DNA of 52,145 bases from an uncultured Clostridia bacterium (GTDB lineage Bacteria > Bacillota > Clostridia > Oscillospirales > QAKW01): the NCBI GenBank assembly GCA_944387895.1, contig CALXGQ010000004.1, forward strand, positions 1 to 52,145, in the 5' to 3' direction. The notes beneath the pieces are model-generated. The model saw only the letters and a program-made list of their open reading frames with translations. It searched no databases and was not told where the DNA came from. The translations under genes and the position numbers were made by a program. Shown here one piece after another: positions 51,670 through 52,145 of this stretch. Every line of letters begins with the position of its first letter. The stretch's first letter is position 1.

Positions 51670-51776
51670 AAGGATACGCCAACTACATATCCAGAGTTCA
51701 AATCTCAGAAATTTTAGGAGAGAACTACCGATTTCAGGAGAGAACTCACGGAAAAATCCCAAAGGTGCAGTAAAAA
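51670..51776. other. Joint between remnants, nothing recognised
   Basis: No gene. The 11-mer AGGAGAGAACT occurs twice within about 20 bases (near 51717 and 51737), next to the point where the activase homology stops. Confidence 0.3.
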
Positions 51777-51810
51777 GAAAAAGCCTGCAAACGGCAAAAA
51801 CCGCTTGCAG
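51770..51810 (-). terminator. Terminator downstream of the tRNA-Ser fragment
   Basis: On the minus strand a 10-bp stem with one mismatch (51801-51810 with 51785-51794) is followed by GCTTTTTCTTTTT. It is probably the original tRNA terminator. Confidence 0.75.
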
Positions 51811-51821
51811 ACTGAGTTTTC

Positions 51822-51878
51822 TGGCGGAGTGGGTGGGATTCGAACCCACGGTACCCGAAGGTACAACTGATTTCGAGT
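51822..51878 (-). repeat. 3' half of tRNA-Ser(CGA), probable attachment site
   Basis: On the minus strand the sequence from the anticodon loop (CTCGAAA) through the variable arm, T arm (GGTTCGAATCC) and acceptor 3' strand to CCA matches a tRNA-Ser. No 5' acceptor strand or D arm is found upstream, and the anticodon stem cannot form. The break at the anticodon loop is typical of integrase crossover sites in tRNA genes. An intact copy would be expected to the right, beyond this window. Confidence 0.8.
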
Positions 51879-52145
51879 TTTATCGCCATCTGTTACTTAC
51901 ATGGCTTCTCCTGTCAGTTTCAGTCAGACTTGTACGCCCGCAAACCCGCATAAAATCTGGGCTTTTTGAAAAAAGCGCCCATAAATACTGAGGAATCGCC
52001 CATCGGTTCCAATCAGCAATTTTTCCGCTTTTGGAAAGAACTGCGGAAAGAACGGAAAGAACAAAACAAAAATGGTATAGACACACGAAATGAAGTGAAT
52101 ACCGTAATTTCCCGAAAGAGAAAACCCGCAAAAAGTTGGTAGCGA
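51879..52145. other. Unassigned DNA at the window edge
   Basis: No gene is recognised on either strand. If the tRNA-Ser fragment is an attachment site, this would be the first stretch of the integrated element. The longest minus-strand frame (83 codons) has no recognisable motif. Confidence 0.35.

Noticed and set aside
51880..52131. 83-codon minus-strand frame at the right edge as an integrase end
   Set aside because: Integrase genes often lie beside tRNA attachment sites, but the translation shows no tyrosine-recombinase motif.

Overview
The window looks like the chromosome of a GC-rich, anaerobic, endospore-forming clostridium, probably Oscillospiraceae-like. The grounds are an oxygen-sensitive pyruvate formate-lyase system, spoIID and spoIIQ, a CIRCE/HrcA heat-shock operon, a PC4-type YdbC protein, SLH cell-wall domains, and AGGAGG ribosome sites with frequent GTG/TTG starts. 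The genus cannot be fixed by eye.

Layout: (1) 99-3885, minus strand, translation genes lysS, greA, tsf, rpsB. (2) 4098-7564, plus strand, a ZTP (pfl-motif) riboswitch followed by pflB, pflA and trxA. The trxA terminator is split by an IS3-family element sitting in its hairpin loop (7587-8875). (3) 9001-18828, gdhA, a membrane-anchored repeat protein, a divergent AraC regulator and GH4 alpha-galactosidase, an alanine/glycine:cation symporter under a single glycine riboswitch, and a carbohydrate ABC importer without its ATPase. (4) 19021-23727, hrcA-grpE-dnaK-dnaJ behind a CIRCE operator. (5) 23923-30580, ydbC, a DUF3810-like membrane protein whose zinc-protease motif is erased, mnmA-degV, fba, spoIID and spoIIQ.

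(6) 30544-42130 is the most unusual part: a compact, minus-strand phage-derived module (TerS, TerL, small membrane protein, portal, scaffold-like, coat, accessory protein, connector-like, large tail-hub-like protein, small protein, helical ejection-like protein, XhlA-like protein, holin, M23-SLH endolysin). A small XRE / zinc-ribbon / sigma-like regulatory set lies beyond a divergent NUDIX gene. No integrase, replication gene, tape measure or tail tube is visible. All frames look intact, base composition resembles the host, and the last gene overlaps spoIIQ. It reads like a P22-type (short-tailed) morphogenesis cassette, either a deletion remnant or a domesticated particle such as a gene-transfer agent.

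(7) 42209-47642, a lipid kinase, an SLH amidase and dut, then a MATE pump and an esterase. (8) 47836-52145 is a patchwork of lower GC: an intact initiator tRNA, an HNH nuclease gene with two in-frame TGA codons, truncated genes, a ceramidase-family hydrolase, phage/ICE-like scraps, a decayed AraC gene, a decayed radical-SAM activase, a tRNA-like fragment and the 3' half of a tRNA-Ser(CGA). These suggest repeated integration and loss at tRNA sites.
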